The notes under the pieces were generated by a model. That model worked only from the letters and a program-made list of their open reading frames with translations. It made no database searches and was not told where the DNA came from. Below, one piece after another: positions 41,769-51,089 of a stretch of 64,000 nucleotides of DNA. Both the position numbers and the translations under genes were made by a program. Every line of letters begins with the position of its first letter. The first letter of the stretch is position 1. The stretch is from Ga0074139 sp964515195 (GTDB lineage Bacteria; Bdellovibrionota; Bdellovibrionia; Bdellovibrionales; Bdellovibrionaceae): assembly GCA_964515195.1 (NCBI GenBank), contig CAZETK010000003.1:28315-92314 (forward strand), in the 5' to 3' direction.

Positions 41769-43373
41769 ATGGGGCACGGAATCGGCATCACTCTTTTATT
41801 TATTTTGATCTTTTTCAGTGGATGCCAATCAAGAGGTCCGGTTGACGGCACCTCTCTTCCCCCTCCTTCGCCAGAGCGCACATTAGAAGATCTTCTCAGT
41901 GGCTGGGATGAGTATATCGCTAGTCTGCAAAATCGAAATGTGGCCTCTGAAGAAAATTGGCAGGAACAGCTCCAGACCCTATGTTCAGAACAAGAGAATC
42001 TATGCCGCCCCTTCGGGCGAAATCAAAAACGCCAAAAACGTCAACGCCAGTCAAATTCATACTTAAAGGAAATTCCCCGACATCTGAAAGATAAAAATTT
42101 CGAAGCCCTTTCAAGCTATAGTATCTCGCAGGGACTCAAGTTTTTTTCACGCCAAAAGAAGGTCGGGCTAATCCAGTATACCAACACCCTTCTTCAAGAT
42201 AATTCCGCAACCTGTCTGACACTTGGCCTCAAACATGCCCTAGCTTCTACGCTGGAAGATTTTTTGCCTGAAGAGGATGCAAGGGCCAGCGCACTTCTTC
42301 TATATGAAGCTAATAGCCGTTGCGATCTATCAGCACGCGCGACAGCTCTGTCTTCGTATCGCGCGGCTATGCTTCGTTTACTAGATAGAAACTGTGCGCA
42401 AGCCTTACCTCTGCTCGAAAAGGTCTCCTCGTCTCACGAAGATTCCTTAAAGCCACGTTCACTCTACTGGACTTGGAAGTGCCAAGGCGACTCCAAAACT
42501 CCTCAAAATATCGTAAGCCAACTTCCATATTTTTCTTACCACCGATTATTAGTCGAGCAAATGGCTCAGCTTAGCGTCCAGGACCCTCTGTTTGAAGTGC
42601 AAAACACCCCTGTGCGGAAAGAAACTCTTCGAAATCCTTCGCTCAATAAAATAACAGCCTTAGCGGAACATTTATTCTCCCAAGATCAAACCCGCGCCGC
42701 CCGTATTGTACTAGAGCATGTGAACGTCGAAGCTCTTCAGAAAACCGAACCTGAGTATCAAGTGTACTGGGCCTACCTTCTTCACAAAGCCCGAGCCGGT
42801 GTCCGAAAGTTTCAGATTCTTTCGAGCCTTGTAAACAATTACCCGGCGCTCCGATCTGGAACCGTTAAGGGTATGTTATTTCCAACGTGGTATTTCGATT
42901 ACGTTTCTAATCACTCAGAAAAGGTTGACCCGTGGCTTGTTTTGTCTTTAATCCGCCAAGAGAGTGCCTTCGACCCCTCAGCTCAAAGTCCAGTCGGGGC
43001 ACTGGGCTTAATGCAGCTGATGCCACGAACCGCCCGCATTGTGGCCCGTGTTCCCAAGCGCAAACTCCGTGATCCTGAACCTAATGTCAAAGTAGGCATT
43101 AAGTTTCTTGAAAGACTAATTGATCGATATGACGGTCAGGTTCACCTAGCCCTAGCTGCCTATAACGCTGGGCCCGGAAAGGTCGATGAGTGGGCCAAAC
43201 GCTATCCGACTGATGATATCCTGCTGTTCGTCGATACAATCCCCTACCGCGAAACGCGTGAATATGTAGCCTTTATTTTACGCAACTACCACTACTACCT
43301 TTCCCTGAATAAAACGACATCAATCCCATTAAAAGTGAAATCAAAAACTGATTCCTTTGAAGTCGCCAACTAA
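41769..43373 (+). CDS. slt: Slt-type lytic transglycosylase lipoprotein
   Basis: A 534-residue murein hydrolase. A lipobox FFSGC near residue 19 implies membrane anchoring; residues 60-370 are a helical superhelix-like region; the SLT domain follows with RQESAFDPSAQSPVGALGLMQLMP (catalytic Glu) and LALAAYNAGPGKVDEW. E. coli Slt70 is soluble and 645 residues, so this is a shorter, lipid-anchored type. It cuts glycan strands during growth or prey wall digestion. No strong ribosome-binding site is visible. Confidence 0.9.
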   Translation: MGHGIGITLLFILIFFSGCQSRGPVDGTSLPPPSPERTLEDLLSGWDEYIASLQNRNVASEENWQEQLQTLCSEQENLCRPFGRNQKRQKRQRQSNSYLKEIPRHLKDKNFEALSSYSISQGLKFFSRQKKVGLIQYTNTLLQDNSATCLTLGLKHALASTLEDFLPEEDARASALLLYEANSRCDLSARATALSSYRAAMLRLLDRNCAQALPLLEKVSSSHEDSLKPRSLYWTWKCQGDSKTPQNIVSQLPYFSYHRLLVEQMAQLSVQDPLFEVQNTPVRKETLRNPSLNKITALAEHLFSQDQTRAARIVLEHVNVEALQKTEPEYQVYWAYLLHKARAGVRKFQILSSLVNNYPALRSGTVKGMLFPTWYFDYVSNHSEKVDPWLVLSLIRQESAFDPSAQSPVGALGLMQLMPRTARIVARVPKRKLRDPEPNVKVGIKFLERLIDRYDGQVHLALAAYNAGPGKVDEWAKRYPTDDILLFVDTIPYRETREYVAFILRNYHYYLSLNKTTSIPLKVKSKTDSFEVAN

Positions 43374-43423
43374 AAATTTCATTCTAGGAAGACTGAGGCC
43401 TGAGTAACAAAGAAGGACTGGAA

Positions 43424-45448
43424 TTAAGATTTTGGCCAGAAAAGTGTTCTTGGATTTTTGCGAATTCGTTGGAAAATCGCCCTATAAATCAAATCACGTT
43501 GAGGGGCTTGGATACGACGCGCCCGAACGGCCAGGATGAAGGCCAAGTAAAACGACACCAGCAGATTGAAAACGGCCATAGAGCCAATTCCTAAAACAGC
43601 ACTCCAAAACGGCCAGCTACTAAACGTCTCGAGAGGAAGTGACGTCATCGCGGCGGCCAAAGCGCCGGAAGATAAGGTCACATGTCGAATATCCAGTTGA
43701 ATTCCTAAAAATTGTAATATTCCTGGCGTCATTCCCAGCAAGAATCCCAATGAAATATTAGCGGCCAATCCCACAATATTTCTTTTCAAAAACAAAGCTA
43801 CGGCTCGCGCCTTAGCTTCACCCAGCACAAACACAACACGCCGGTTATTGGCAATGGCTGGACTTAGTCGATGATAAGCGAACCAATTATCCGTCCAACC
43901 CGCAAAGACACTGGAGGCCCAAAGCAGCACTCCCGTAAACATAGCATAAAAGGGCGTCGGGCCTAATACAGAGAAGTCCTCCAGCACATGCATCGCCGTA
44001 TTTTTTGATAAGGACTCCTGCCCCGTTAATAACTCAACTAGCAAGCAAACCACAATCGTGAGAGGAATAACGCCAATAATATTTCCTAAAACCGCCGCCA
44101 CTTGGGAACGAATCAAATTAATAATTTCATCGATCAAGGATTCCATTGCTTTAGGATCTTCAATTTCATGCATTTTTGAAGCGAGGGCCGGCGCCGTCAT
44201 AGCCGATTGCTTCGTGGCCAGACTGAAATGGAAAAAATGAATGGCCAAGAAACTGATGGCATAATTCAATCCACTTAAGAAACCGGCATGAAACACCGGC
44301 AACTGGAGTGAGTAAACCATAAATTTAATGAGCGTGGTAAATGTCGTAATGAACCCCCCGCCCAAGGCCTTCTTGATATTGGCCAGATACTCCTTTTTTG
44401 TGCGGGTGATGTAGTGTTCACCAGTTTCAGCCGTTCTTTCAGTGATTTTACGGGATAATAATGAGAAGCTATCGCTCATCAACGACAAGACACTTTTTCT
44501 TTCAAAATTTTCAGTGATTAAAGTTTCAATAAAATTTTCCAGAGTCACCGGGTCCAGATGTTTTTGCATAAGAATCAGATTCAGACTTCTGATTCGGTTT
44601 AAAAGATTTTCGAGTTTTTCGATCTGGAACACAATTTGGACGCTGACACCAAACTCATCCAAATGTTGTTGGACCTCCGCAAGCGTCGAGAAACAAGCCT
44701 CCAGTTTTTTTTCAATTTGCGAACCTAAAACTGCTTTTAATTCGAAGTCACCTTCTGCAACGTATTTCTCAATTAACTTAGTCAGTTGGTAGAACGAGAT
44801 TTTCTTAAAATCCTTTTCTTCAATCCTTTGACGAATTTGAGAACTCAGCCCAAGACCCTGGACCTGAATAGCTAGAAGCAACAGGGCCTTTTCTGCATCT
44901 TCTTTTAAACTGTTCCATTCCCCTTCTTCTGCGGAATATTCATAACGGAATAGCTCTTCAATTCGGGTAAATGTTTTCATATCAACCTGCCGGATCCATT
45001 GAAGATCCGTTTGGCTGTGAAAATTCTGACCGAATAAATAGGCTAAATCGTTATCGCGAGGAGCCACAGGTAGAATTTTTCTTTGAATCCTGTCGACCAA
45101 CTCACCCCCAAATGAGGTTTGCGACGACAAACCTGTCTCCATAAACAAATCCAAGGCATGGGTGTCCCGAATCAACGATCTTAGAGCTTTAGCAACGTTC
45201 TTTTTCCAGGTCGAATTACGGTCCAGAACATTTAGAAGATACTTAACCCGTGCAGCTTGGGGAACTCCGGATTTAAAATCCTCGTGTTTGATCAATCCCT
45301 CATGGCGAATCCACTCTAACAAGTCGAAAAACCAAGATGTACGGGCACTTAAGTGGGCGTTAGGCTTAGGAACACTGGCCAAAAGCTGGTCAAGATCCTT
45401 TCGGGCTTTGAAAGATAATTTAATTCTCGACCAGAGGCTTGTTGCCAT
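43424..45448 (-). CDS. Membrane protein of the so-called site-specific recombinase family
   Basis: A 674-residue protein resembling the SpecificRecomb (Gcr-type) family. The N-terminal 350 residues are helical and soluble; the C-terminal half has about seven hydrophobic segments, including GVIPLTIVVCLLVELL, FYAMFTGVLLWASSVFAGW and FLLGMTPGILQFLGI. The family name comes from an early report in Neisseria; the strong membrane character argues against a DNA recombinase, so an envelope role seems likelier. ATG 45448 is used rather than an in-frame GTG five codons upstream. Confidence 0.75.
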   Translation of the reverse strand: MATSLWSRIKLSFKARKDLDQLLASVPKPNAHLSARTSWFFDLLEWIRHEGLIKHEDFKSGVPQAARVKYLLNVLDRNSTWKKNVAKALRSLIRDTHALDLFMETGLSSQTSFGGELVDRIQRKILPVAPRDNDLAYLFGQNFHSQTDLQWIRQVDMKTFTRIEELFRYEYSAEEGEWNSLKEDAEKALLLLAIQVQGLGLSSQIRQRIEEKDFKKISFYQLTKLIEKYVAEGDFELKAVLGSQIEKKLEACFSTLAEVQQHLDEFGVSVQIVFQIEKLENLLNRIRSLNLILMQKHLDPVTLENFIETLITENFERKSVLSLMSDSFSLLSRKITERTAETGEHYITRTKKEYLANIKKALGGGFITTFTTLIKFMVYSLQLPVFHAGFLSGLNYAISFLAIHFFHFSLATKQSAMTAPALASKMHEIEDPKAMESLIDEIINLIRSQVAAVLGNIIGVIPLTIVVCLLVELLTGQESLSKNTAMHVLEDFSVLGPTPFYAMFTGVLLWASSVFAGWTDNWFAYHRLSPAIANNRRVVFVLGEAKARAVALFLKRNIVGLAANISLGFLLGMTPGILQFLGIQLDIRHVTLSSGALAAAMTSLPLETFSSWPFWSAVLGIGSMAVFNLLVSFYLAFILAVRARRIQAPQRDLIYRAIFQRIRKNPRTLFWPKS

Positions 45449-45623
45449 TGATAAACGTCCCACGTTTCAAATTGAATCTAGCGGTTTTTCAACTCATTTA
45501 TTTTCTCTTAGTTGTGAAATATTGCAAGCAGTTTACCTCATTCAATATGTAAGAATGACTGTACATAATTCTAACAGTTTCAAAATATCCATTGTTTCTT
45601 TAGACTCCATCCAAAGGCAGGAA

Positions 45624-46367
45624 ATGATGGCTTTCGTTCGTACAATTTTCACATTTTTCTTTTTAGCGGCAACCCTTACAGGATGTGGTCGTCAATCCTC
45701 GAAAAATCGATCTAACCCTGGCTTTAATGCCCAAAGCTGCCAAGGCTCGACTCAAAGCGATTTTGCGACTCTGTTTGAGTACGCAAACTCTCAAGCTGGC
45801 CAATTGGCGAATGCCTCACGGGACCAGATTTATCAAATCCAAACCGTGTGCGCACGCTTCCTCCATAACGGGAGCAACCCCGCCTGTCGTCCAACTCATC
45901 CTGTCTCATCAGGGTCATTTGATTCGGATTATCAAAAAGTTGTTCGCTACTGCAAAGAAGTCGACAAATATGTTCAAAACTTGAATAAAACTAATCCTTA
46001 TCATTCAGGATCCATCGACCCATTTGATAATCCTAGCGTTAAAGAGCTTAACCGCTACAACCGAGTTAAGTTGACCTTCAAGAAGAATGTCCGAAATGAC
46101 GATCCTGAATTTGGAAACAAGTTGGCGCAATGCTATGTTGATTTTGACTCTCGTGATGTTCACGAAATTATCAGGGGTGAAAAAGCCACTGTCATCAATG
46201 TCAGTGTTAAGAGGTATACGACTTATGATTTCATGTATGATATTACGGCCTATCTTGATGCTCGCACAAAACTAATTTCTATTTTCTGCTCTTCTCACAC
46301 CCGCAGCTTGCCCCTTAAGGACCTCCAAACAGCCCTGGATTCTATTATAGACGTCGGCATTCAGTAG
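45624..46367 (+). CDS. Lipoprotein of unknown function
   Basis: A 247-residue protein with a lipoprotein signal peptide (LTGCGRQ). AAGGCAGG stands shortly before two adjacent ATG codons at 45624 and 45627; either may be used. The mature part is rich in Asn, Ser and Tyr with six or so cysteines and a C-terminal segment CSSHTRSLPLKDLQTALDSII. No known family recognised. A longer in-frame extension to 45162 overlaps the opposite gene and is not supported. Confidence 0.75.
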   Translation: MMAFVRTIFTFFFLAATLTGCGRQSSKNRSNPGFNAQSCQGSTQSDFATLFEYANSQAGQLANASRDQIYQIQTVCARFLHNGSNPACRPTHPVSSGSFDSDYQKVVRYCKEVDKYVQNLNKTNPYHSGSIDPFDNPSVKELNRYNRVKLTFKKNVRNDDPEFGNKLAQCYVDFDSRDVHEIIRGEKATVINVSVKRYTTYDFMYDITAYLDARTKLISIFCSSHTRSLPLKDLQTALDSIIDVGIQ

Positions 46368-46570
46368 AAAACCAAAAAGAACCCGCGCTATTGGCAGATC
46401 GAATGTCACTAAACATCGTCTTGATTCAAAGACGGGCTTGCCACCCGACCTGATAAGGACTTGATGTTTGGCATACATGGCTGAGTTGCGCCTGTATTAA
46501 ATCACGTCCACTTGGAGGGCTTTGAATTACCACTCTGATTTCTTAAACTGAGGCCAAAAAAGGAGTGGCC

Positions 46571-47485
46571 ATGTTGCGCGTTCATCATCTCAATTGCGGA
46601 ACCATGTGCCCCTTGGGTGGTCGGTACATAGATGGTTTCAGCAAGGGTGTTTCCTCTAACTTAGTCTGTCACTGCCTGTTGATTGAGTCCGATCAGGGTT
46701 TGATACTCGTTGATACCGGTTTCGGACTAGAAGATATTCGTCATCCTAAGAAACGGCTAAGTTTATTTTTTAGAGGCCTAGACAGAGTTAAACTTGAAGA
46801 GGAAAAAACAGCCCTCCGCCAAATCGAAAAACTGGGATTTAAGTCTTCCGATGTCAGGCACATTGTGCTGACTCATTTAGACAGTGACCACGCCGGTGGA
46901 CTAACGGATTTTCCACATGCACACATCCATCTGATGCGAGATGAACTTATAGAGGCCCGCCGCCCACGCTCATTAACAGATCGGATGCGGTACTCGCCGG
47001 AACAGTGGAGTCATATTCAAAACTGGAATATCTATCAACCTAAAGGCGAAGCCTGGTTTGGCTTCGAAAGTGTTCGATCCCTGAAGGGTCTTCCGCCTGA
47101 AATATTGTTGGTCCCCTTAGTAGGTCACACCTGGGGCCATACCGGCGTGGCTATTCAAACACAAAATGAGTGGTTATTTCACGCCGGTGATGCTTATTTC
47201 TATCGAGGCGAAATGAACCCTCGACAATATCATTGCACGCCTGGATTACGCTTTTACCAGGCAATGCTCGAAGTGAATAGGCCCCTTCGGCTTTGGAATC
47301 AGAAACGCCTTAGAACTCTGGTGCAGCAGCATCGCCGAGAGGTCAAAGTCTTCTCGGCTCATGATGCCGTCGAGTTGGATTTTTTCCAGAAAAATGAACA
47401 AAAAGCTCTCATCTACCAGCACCGGCTTCAGCCCACTCGAGAGTCCCCTCGGCCACCAGCACCTGCTCCCGAGGGATTCATCTAA
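46571..47485 (+). CDS. MBL-fold metallohydrolase, lactonase-like
   Basis: A 304-residue metallo-beta-lactamase-fold hydrolase. HLDSDHAGG is the main metal-binding motif (H-x-D-x-D-H), VGHTWGHTGVAI and HAGDAYF give further ligands, and an AHD near residue 275 the last. Similar proteins include N-acyl homoserine lactonases, but many have other substrates. A proline-rich tail ends the protein. ATG 46571 is favoured because AAAGGAG precedes it; GTG 46565 overlaps that site. Confidence 0.85.
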   Translation: MLRVHHLNCGTMCPLGGRYIDGFSKGVSSNLVCHCLLIESDQGLILVDTGFGLEDIRHPKKRLSLFFRGLDRVKLEEEKTALRQIEKLGFKSSDVRHIVLTHLDSDHAGGLTDFPHAHIHLMRDELIEARRPRSLTDRMRYSPEQWSHIQNWNIYQPKGEAWFGFESVRSLKGLPPEILLVPLVGHTWGHTGVAIQTQNEWLFHAGDAYFYRGEMNPRQYHCTPGLRFYQAMLEVNRPLRLWNQKRLRTLVQQHRREVKVFSAHDAVELDFFQKNEQKALIYQHRLQPTRESPRPPAPAPEGFI

Positions 47486-47494
47486 CGGGACTTA

Positions 47495-48127
47495 TCAAGA
47501 TAAGGCAGAGGTCCCTTCGATAATAACCAAATGACGCTCGACCTGTAATACGGGAGACGTGAGAGGTACAATTCGAACTTTAAGATTTTTGAATTTCTTC
47601 TGGGCAAAAGATATTTCCTCGTCAATCTTTTCCCGTCGAGCTTTTAGAAGAAAGTATCGACCCCCCTGAAGGTAATAATTTCGGCTGAGTTCCAGTATCA
47701 CATCCAAGGGTTTAAAAGCCCGGGCTGTAATCAGTTCAATATCTTCCAGCTGAGGTGGAATTTCTCCGTGCAGTTTCAAGTTAGGGGCAAGCTTTTTACA
47801 CTTATCTAAAAATTCGCGCTTCCTGACACTCTTTTCAAAAAGATGAAAGGTGGTTTTCGGAAATTGCAAAGCGTAGATCACCGCCGGAAGTCCACCGCCC
47901 GACCCAAAATCAGCGACAGCGTGCAAGGATTTCGGAAAGTGAGAAAGCGGAAGAAGGCTGTCGATAATGTGATTGTCGATCAGCTCTTCCCAGGTCATTT
48001 TACGGCTGAACAAGTTCAGATCCACATTCTCTGTCCACAGAAGCTCAGCATAACTCTTGAGTCGCGGTATGGCCTCTTCACGAAAACCAAGCTGTAAAAT
48101 GATGGGAACTCTCGATTGTAGATTCAT
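47495..48127 (-). CDS. rsmG: 16S rRNA m7G527 methyltransferase RsmG
   Basis: A 210-residue SAM-dependent methyltransferase acting on 16S rRNA. NLFSRKMTWEELIDNHIIDSLLPL is the family's opening, VADFGSGGGLPAVIYAL the SAM loop, LFEKSVRKREFLD the acidic strand, and ITARAFKPLDVILEL the catalytic segment. Length is standard. In many bacteria it neighbours mnmG and parA/parB; none of these is here. Confidence 0.95.
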   Translation of the reverse strand: MNLQSRVPIILQLGFREEAIPRLKSYAELLWTENVDLNLFSRKMTWEELIDNHIIDSLLPLSHFPKSLHAVADFGSGGGLPAVIYALQFPKTTFHLFEKSVRKREFLDKCKKLAPNLKLHGEIPPQLEDIELITARAFKPLDVILELSRNYYLQGGRYFLLKARREKIDEEISFAQKKFKNLKVRIVPLTSPVLQVERHLVIIEGTSALS

Positions 48128-48249
48128 AACCTCTATATACGAGTCCCTAAATTTTCTTGCAACGGACTTCCAGTTTCTTCGAAAGATTTACCTTTACTCT
48201 CTCTCAAATCCCGCCTTGACCGCATTTGAGGGATATGCGTTTATAGGGC

Positions 48250-48798
48250 ATGCAAATCAGGCCGCTTGAGCTTCAAGACCTACCCAAGATCAAAGAATTT
48301 GCGGATCAGACTATCGGGCTTAATTACTTTTCACTTGATGAGTTGAAGGGTTGTTATCAAAAGTCCATCTCGCAAAATGTAATGTGTTCGTTTGTATTGA
48401 CCGAGGGTTCTGAGGTGCATGGGATGCGATTGGCTTATCCTCCTGGTGCTTGGAGTAAAGGCAAGGGGAGTGGCTTAAGCCCTGATCAATGGAAGATTCC
48501 GCTGGAAAAAGTGGGCTATTTTCAAAGTCTTTTCATTTCTGAAAAAGCTCGAGGGCAAGGATGGGGTCCCAAGCTTTCTGAGGCTTCCATTCAGTGTTTT
48601 AAAAAATTGGGAGCGGAAGCTATCGTAACCCATGCCTGGAAGGAGTCTCCACAAAATTCCTCCATCCGCTACCTGACTAAGTTTGGATTTGAGGCTGTGG
48701 CCACTTACCCGCTCTACTGGATCGATGTAGACTATGAGTGTGCCCTCGATGGAAAGCCTTGCCGCTGCACCGCCGTTGAAATGATCAAGTATATCTAA
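48250..48798 (+). CDS. GNAT-family acetyltransferase
   Basis: A 182-residue N-acetyltransferase. VGYFQSLFISEKARGQGWGPKLSEASIQCF contains the acetyl-CoA-binding R-G-Q-G-W-G loop, and SIRYLTKFGFEAVATYPLYW the C-terminal part of the fold. A cluster of cysteines at the end (CALDGKPCRC) may bind metal. Substrate unknown. Followed by a short stem with CTTTTTT and then by a perfect hairpin. Confidence 0.85.
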   Translation: MQIRPLELQDLPKIKEFADQTIGLNYFSLDELKGCYQKSISQNVMCSFVLTEGSEVHGMRLAYPPGAWSKGKGSGLSPDQWKIPLEKVGYFQSLFISEKARGQGWGPKLSEASIQCFKKLGAEAIVTHAWKESPQNSSIRYLTKFGFEAVATYPLYWIDVDYECALDGKPCRCTAVEMIKYI

Positions 48799-48822
48799 GG
48801 CGAAAGAGCCCTTTTTTACCCC

Positions 48823-48849
48823 ACAAAATAGGGCGACGGCCTATTTTGT
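48823..48849. terminator. Hairpin after the GNAT gene
   Basis: ACAAAATAGG (48823-48832) and CCTATTTTGT (48840-48849) are perfectly complementary with a seven-base loop GCGACGG. The stem contains its own A/T runs on both strands, as in bidirectional terminators. Confidence 0.6.
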
Positions 48850-48945
48850 CTAGTCGGTTAGTGAGGATCTTCAAATAAGAACGCTTGTCTTGGGACTCGA
48901 TTTTGCACAGGCAGCGGGGGGTTATTTACATCCCGGGAGGCATCC

Positions 48946-49632
48946 ATGATTTTTTTAGTAATCGGATCAATATTGTTATCAGGGCTCTTTTCTAATGCGG
49001 GGATCGACAAAGCTCTAAATGCTAAACATCATGATAATACAATCGTCGTTACGGGCACGGGTGTTGTAAATGCCCGACCCGACATTGCGATTATCCACCT
49101 GTCTGTGATCAGTCGCGATGAAAACGCGCAGCAAGCCCAGGCTGAAAATGCCCAGCGTACAAGTCAACTCGTCACCACTCTTAAAAACACCTTCAACTTA
49201 CCCGACACTGCGATACAAACCACAAGCTATACAGTTTCGCCTGAGTATAAAAAAACACAGCCACCCACTTTGCTCGGGTATGTGGTTCGCCACTCGCTTT
49301 CGGTTAGAATAGAAGCAATCGACACTTTAGGGATGCTTGTGGATACAGCTGTTCAAGCAGGTGCGGACTCTATTGATTTCATACAGTATGAACTTTCAAA
49401 TCCCGAACCTTACCAGACCCAGGCACTGCAAATGGCTATGAGCCAAGCCCGAGCAAAAGCTCAAGCCATTGCGGAATCTTTCGGTCAAAACGTTATACGA
49501 GTTATACATGTTTCTCAAGGGCAGTTCTTCTACGAAGGTGTTGAGCAGGAAGCCCAGCAGGATGGCGATACGGAAATTCTGCCAGGATTTATCCGCATCA
49601 CGGCAGTATTGAATGTAGAGTTCCTATTTTAG
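48946..49632 (+). CDS. SIMPL-domain (DUF541) exported protein
   Basis: A 228-residue periplasmic protein of the SIMPL family. After a hydrophobic N-terminal segment, VVTGTGVVNARPDIAIIHLSV, LKNTFNLPDTAIQTTSYTVSPEY and ARAKAQAIAESFGQNVIRV are typical. Family members such as E. coli YggE and BP26 lessen oxidative stress or form ring-like assemblies; the exact job is unknown. GGGAGG stands five bases before the ATG. Confidence 0.9.
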   Translation: MIFLVIGSILLSGLFSNAGIDKALNAKHHDNTIVVTGTGVVNARPDIAIIHLSVISRDENAQQAQAENAQRTSQLVTTLKNTFNLPDTAIQTTSYTVSPEYKKTQPPTLLGYVVRHSLSVRIEAIDTLGMLVDTAVQAGADSIDFIQYELSNPEPYQTQALQMAMSQARAKAQAIAESFGQNVIRVIHVSQGQFFYEGVEQEAQQDGDTEILPGFIRITAVLNVEFLF

Positions 49633-49708
49633 CTTGTGGATTCTCAAATAGACCACTCGAGTGGAAGATCACGTTTACTTTCGAGACAAACTCAGTATGA
49701 TTTAAATT

Positions 49709-50305
49709 ATGAAAAAATTAATAGCCTTTTTCTCCGTCATTTTTCTTTTCCATTGTCCTTCTCTCTATGCTGCCGTTTCTCCCTTAGCCGTGGGAATCGT
49801 CAATCCTGTTCAATTCCCACCGGATGACTATGACGTCATGGGGGCGCGGGTCAGTCTTTTATGGGGGAAACATCGCGCATTCACGGGAGTGGACATCGGT
49901 TTGATCGGGAATTTCAGTACTCAAAGATATATTGGGGCTGCCGTCTCGGGCGTCTTTAACAAAACTGAAAATGTCACCACTATTACTGGCTTTCAGCTAG
50001 CCGGGATCACCAATATCAATAAACAAAAAACCAGTGTGTACGGAGTCCAGGCTGCATTGGGATGGAACAATAACTCGGCTGAATCCAAAGTCGTGGGCTT
50101 GCAATTGGCTTCTGCCAACTTAAGTTCACACACCACCGTCTATGGAGCCCAAGTTGGCATCTACAACGAAGCGCGTGAAGTGTATGGGCTTCAGATAGGT
50201 CTGATCAATAGGACCCAAAACCTTCACGGCCTGCAAATCGGCTTGCTGAATTTTCATCAGCAAGGCTTTTTTGTCGTTTCTCCGATTTTAAATATTGGAT
50301 TTTAG
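49709..50305 (+). CDS. LA_2272-like surface repeat protein
   Basis: A 198-residue exported protein with signal peptide cleaved near LYAAVS. The mature part has repeated G-x-Q-x-G and VYGLQIGLINRTQNLHGLQIGLLN units, alternating hydrophobic residues as in the surface-repeat family known from Leptospira (LA_2272/LA_2273). Such units may form a beta-helix or barrel at the outer membrane. Function unknown. Its end overlaps rnk by four bases, convergent. Confidence 0.75.
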   Translation: MKKLIAFFSVIFLFHCPSLYAAVSPLAVGIVNPVQFPPDDYDVMGARVSLLWGKHRAFTGVDIGLIGNFSTQRYIGAAVSGVFNKTENVTTITGFQLAGITNINKQKTSVYGVQAALGWNNNSAESKVVGLQLASANLSSHTTVYGAQVGIYNEAREVYGLQIGLINRTQNLHGLQIGLLNFHQQGFFVVSPILNIGF

Positions 50306-50724
50306 CTTGGCTTAAGGGGCGTGTGCGGCTCGTCTCCTGCGGCTTCGGGCTGGTAAATCACCTCAACGACTTTGATTTCCTTAGTCTTACCATTAGGGAA
50401 GGTCCAATCAATTGTCTGGCCGACTCTTAACCCGATCAAGGCGGCTCCAACGGGAGTCATAACCGAGATCTTATTTTCGTCCACGCTGGCCTCGTGAGGG
50501 AATACCAAGGTCACCACTGACTCTTTACCAGTTTCTAGATCAACAAATTTTATTTTGGAATTCATAGAGACCACATCCGCTGGCAAGCTGCCGACAGGGA
50601 CTATAGAGGCACGACTTAGCTCTTCTTCTAACATTTCTGAAATGGCGGAATTGGAATGTCTGACCAAGCCTAAAAGTTTTTGGTAATCCATTTCTGTCAT
50701 GATCAGGTTAGTGTTTTCTTCCAT
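50302..50724 (-). CDS. rnk: Rnk-type GreA/GreB-like regulator
   Basis: A 140-residue protein with a short N-terminal helix pair and the C-terminal GreA/GreB-type domain: SKIKFVDLETGKESVVTLVFP, ISVMTPVGAALIGLRVGQTIDW and a Gly-Lys turn. Without the long coiled coil it fits Rnk, which binds RNA polymerase in the secondary channel. AAGGAG lies six bases before the ATG. An anti-cleavage or transcription-modulating role is known for the family; targets here are unknown. Confidence 0.88.
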   Translation of the reverse strand: MEENTNLIMTEMDYQKLLGLVRHSNSAISEMLEEELSRASIVPVGSLPADVVSMNSKIKFVDLETGKESVVTLVFPHEASVDENKISVMTPVGAALIGLRVGQTIDWTFPNGKTKEIKVVEVIYQPEAAGDEPHTPLKPS

Positions 50725-51089
50725 TTCAAAACTCCTTCTTTTTGATTCGAGTGGGATCTTAGCTTTCGTTTAAATTTTTTATTCAATATTGATTAAGATT
50801 TTGTCGTTTGTGGTCGGCGGTTGAAGTTTCTTATATACCTCAGCCGCCTCGAGAAATGAGTTTCAAGCCGGACCCACGCTGGAGGCGGTCCAAATTCAAG
50901 TTATAATGAAACTGAATACACTGAAACTTCATAAGTCTGATTATACCACGTCTTCTGGCAAACTCAAACTTTCCCAATATGTACTCTTACATGGGGGGCC
51001 ATGGAGCTGAGCGCCACTACCTTGGCACACGGGTTGATTTAATACCTTAACTCGATTCTAATCGCCTCTTAGGTTCGAAAGGAGAACTC
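50725..51089. other. Regulatory gap between rnk and nirK
   Basis: This 365-base stretch holds no convincing gene. Seen in it are a ten-base palindrome TCAATATTGA (50783-50792), several GGCGG/CCGCC pairs between 50817 and 50890 that could fold into a hairpin, a TATAAT at 50902-50907 without a clear -35, and a sigma-54-like element at 51023-51038. Long upstream regions are common before nitrite reductase genes, which are controlled by oxygen and nitric oxide sensors. Confidence 0.6.
51023..51038 (+). promoter_or_regulatory. Sigma-54-like promoter before nirK
   Basis: TGGCACACGGGTTGAT matches the -24/-12 pattern TGGCACG-N4-TTGCW except for two bases, one of which turns the important GC at -12 into GA. 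It lies about 52 bases before the nirK ATG. Confidence 0.4.

Noticed and set aside
46417..46434. Six-base hairpin CGTCTT/AAGACG after the 45624 lipoprotein gene
   Set aside because: Short stem without a T tail; not reportable as a terminator.
50783..50792. TCAATATTGA as an FNR or NNR box before nirK
   Set aside because: Palindromic, but it does not match TTGAT-N4-ATCAA in both halves; mentioned only as part of the upstream gap.
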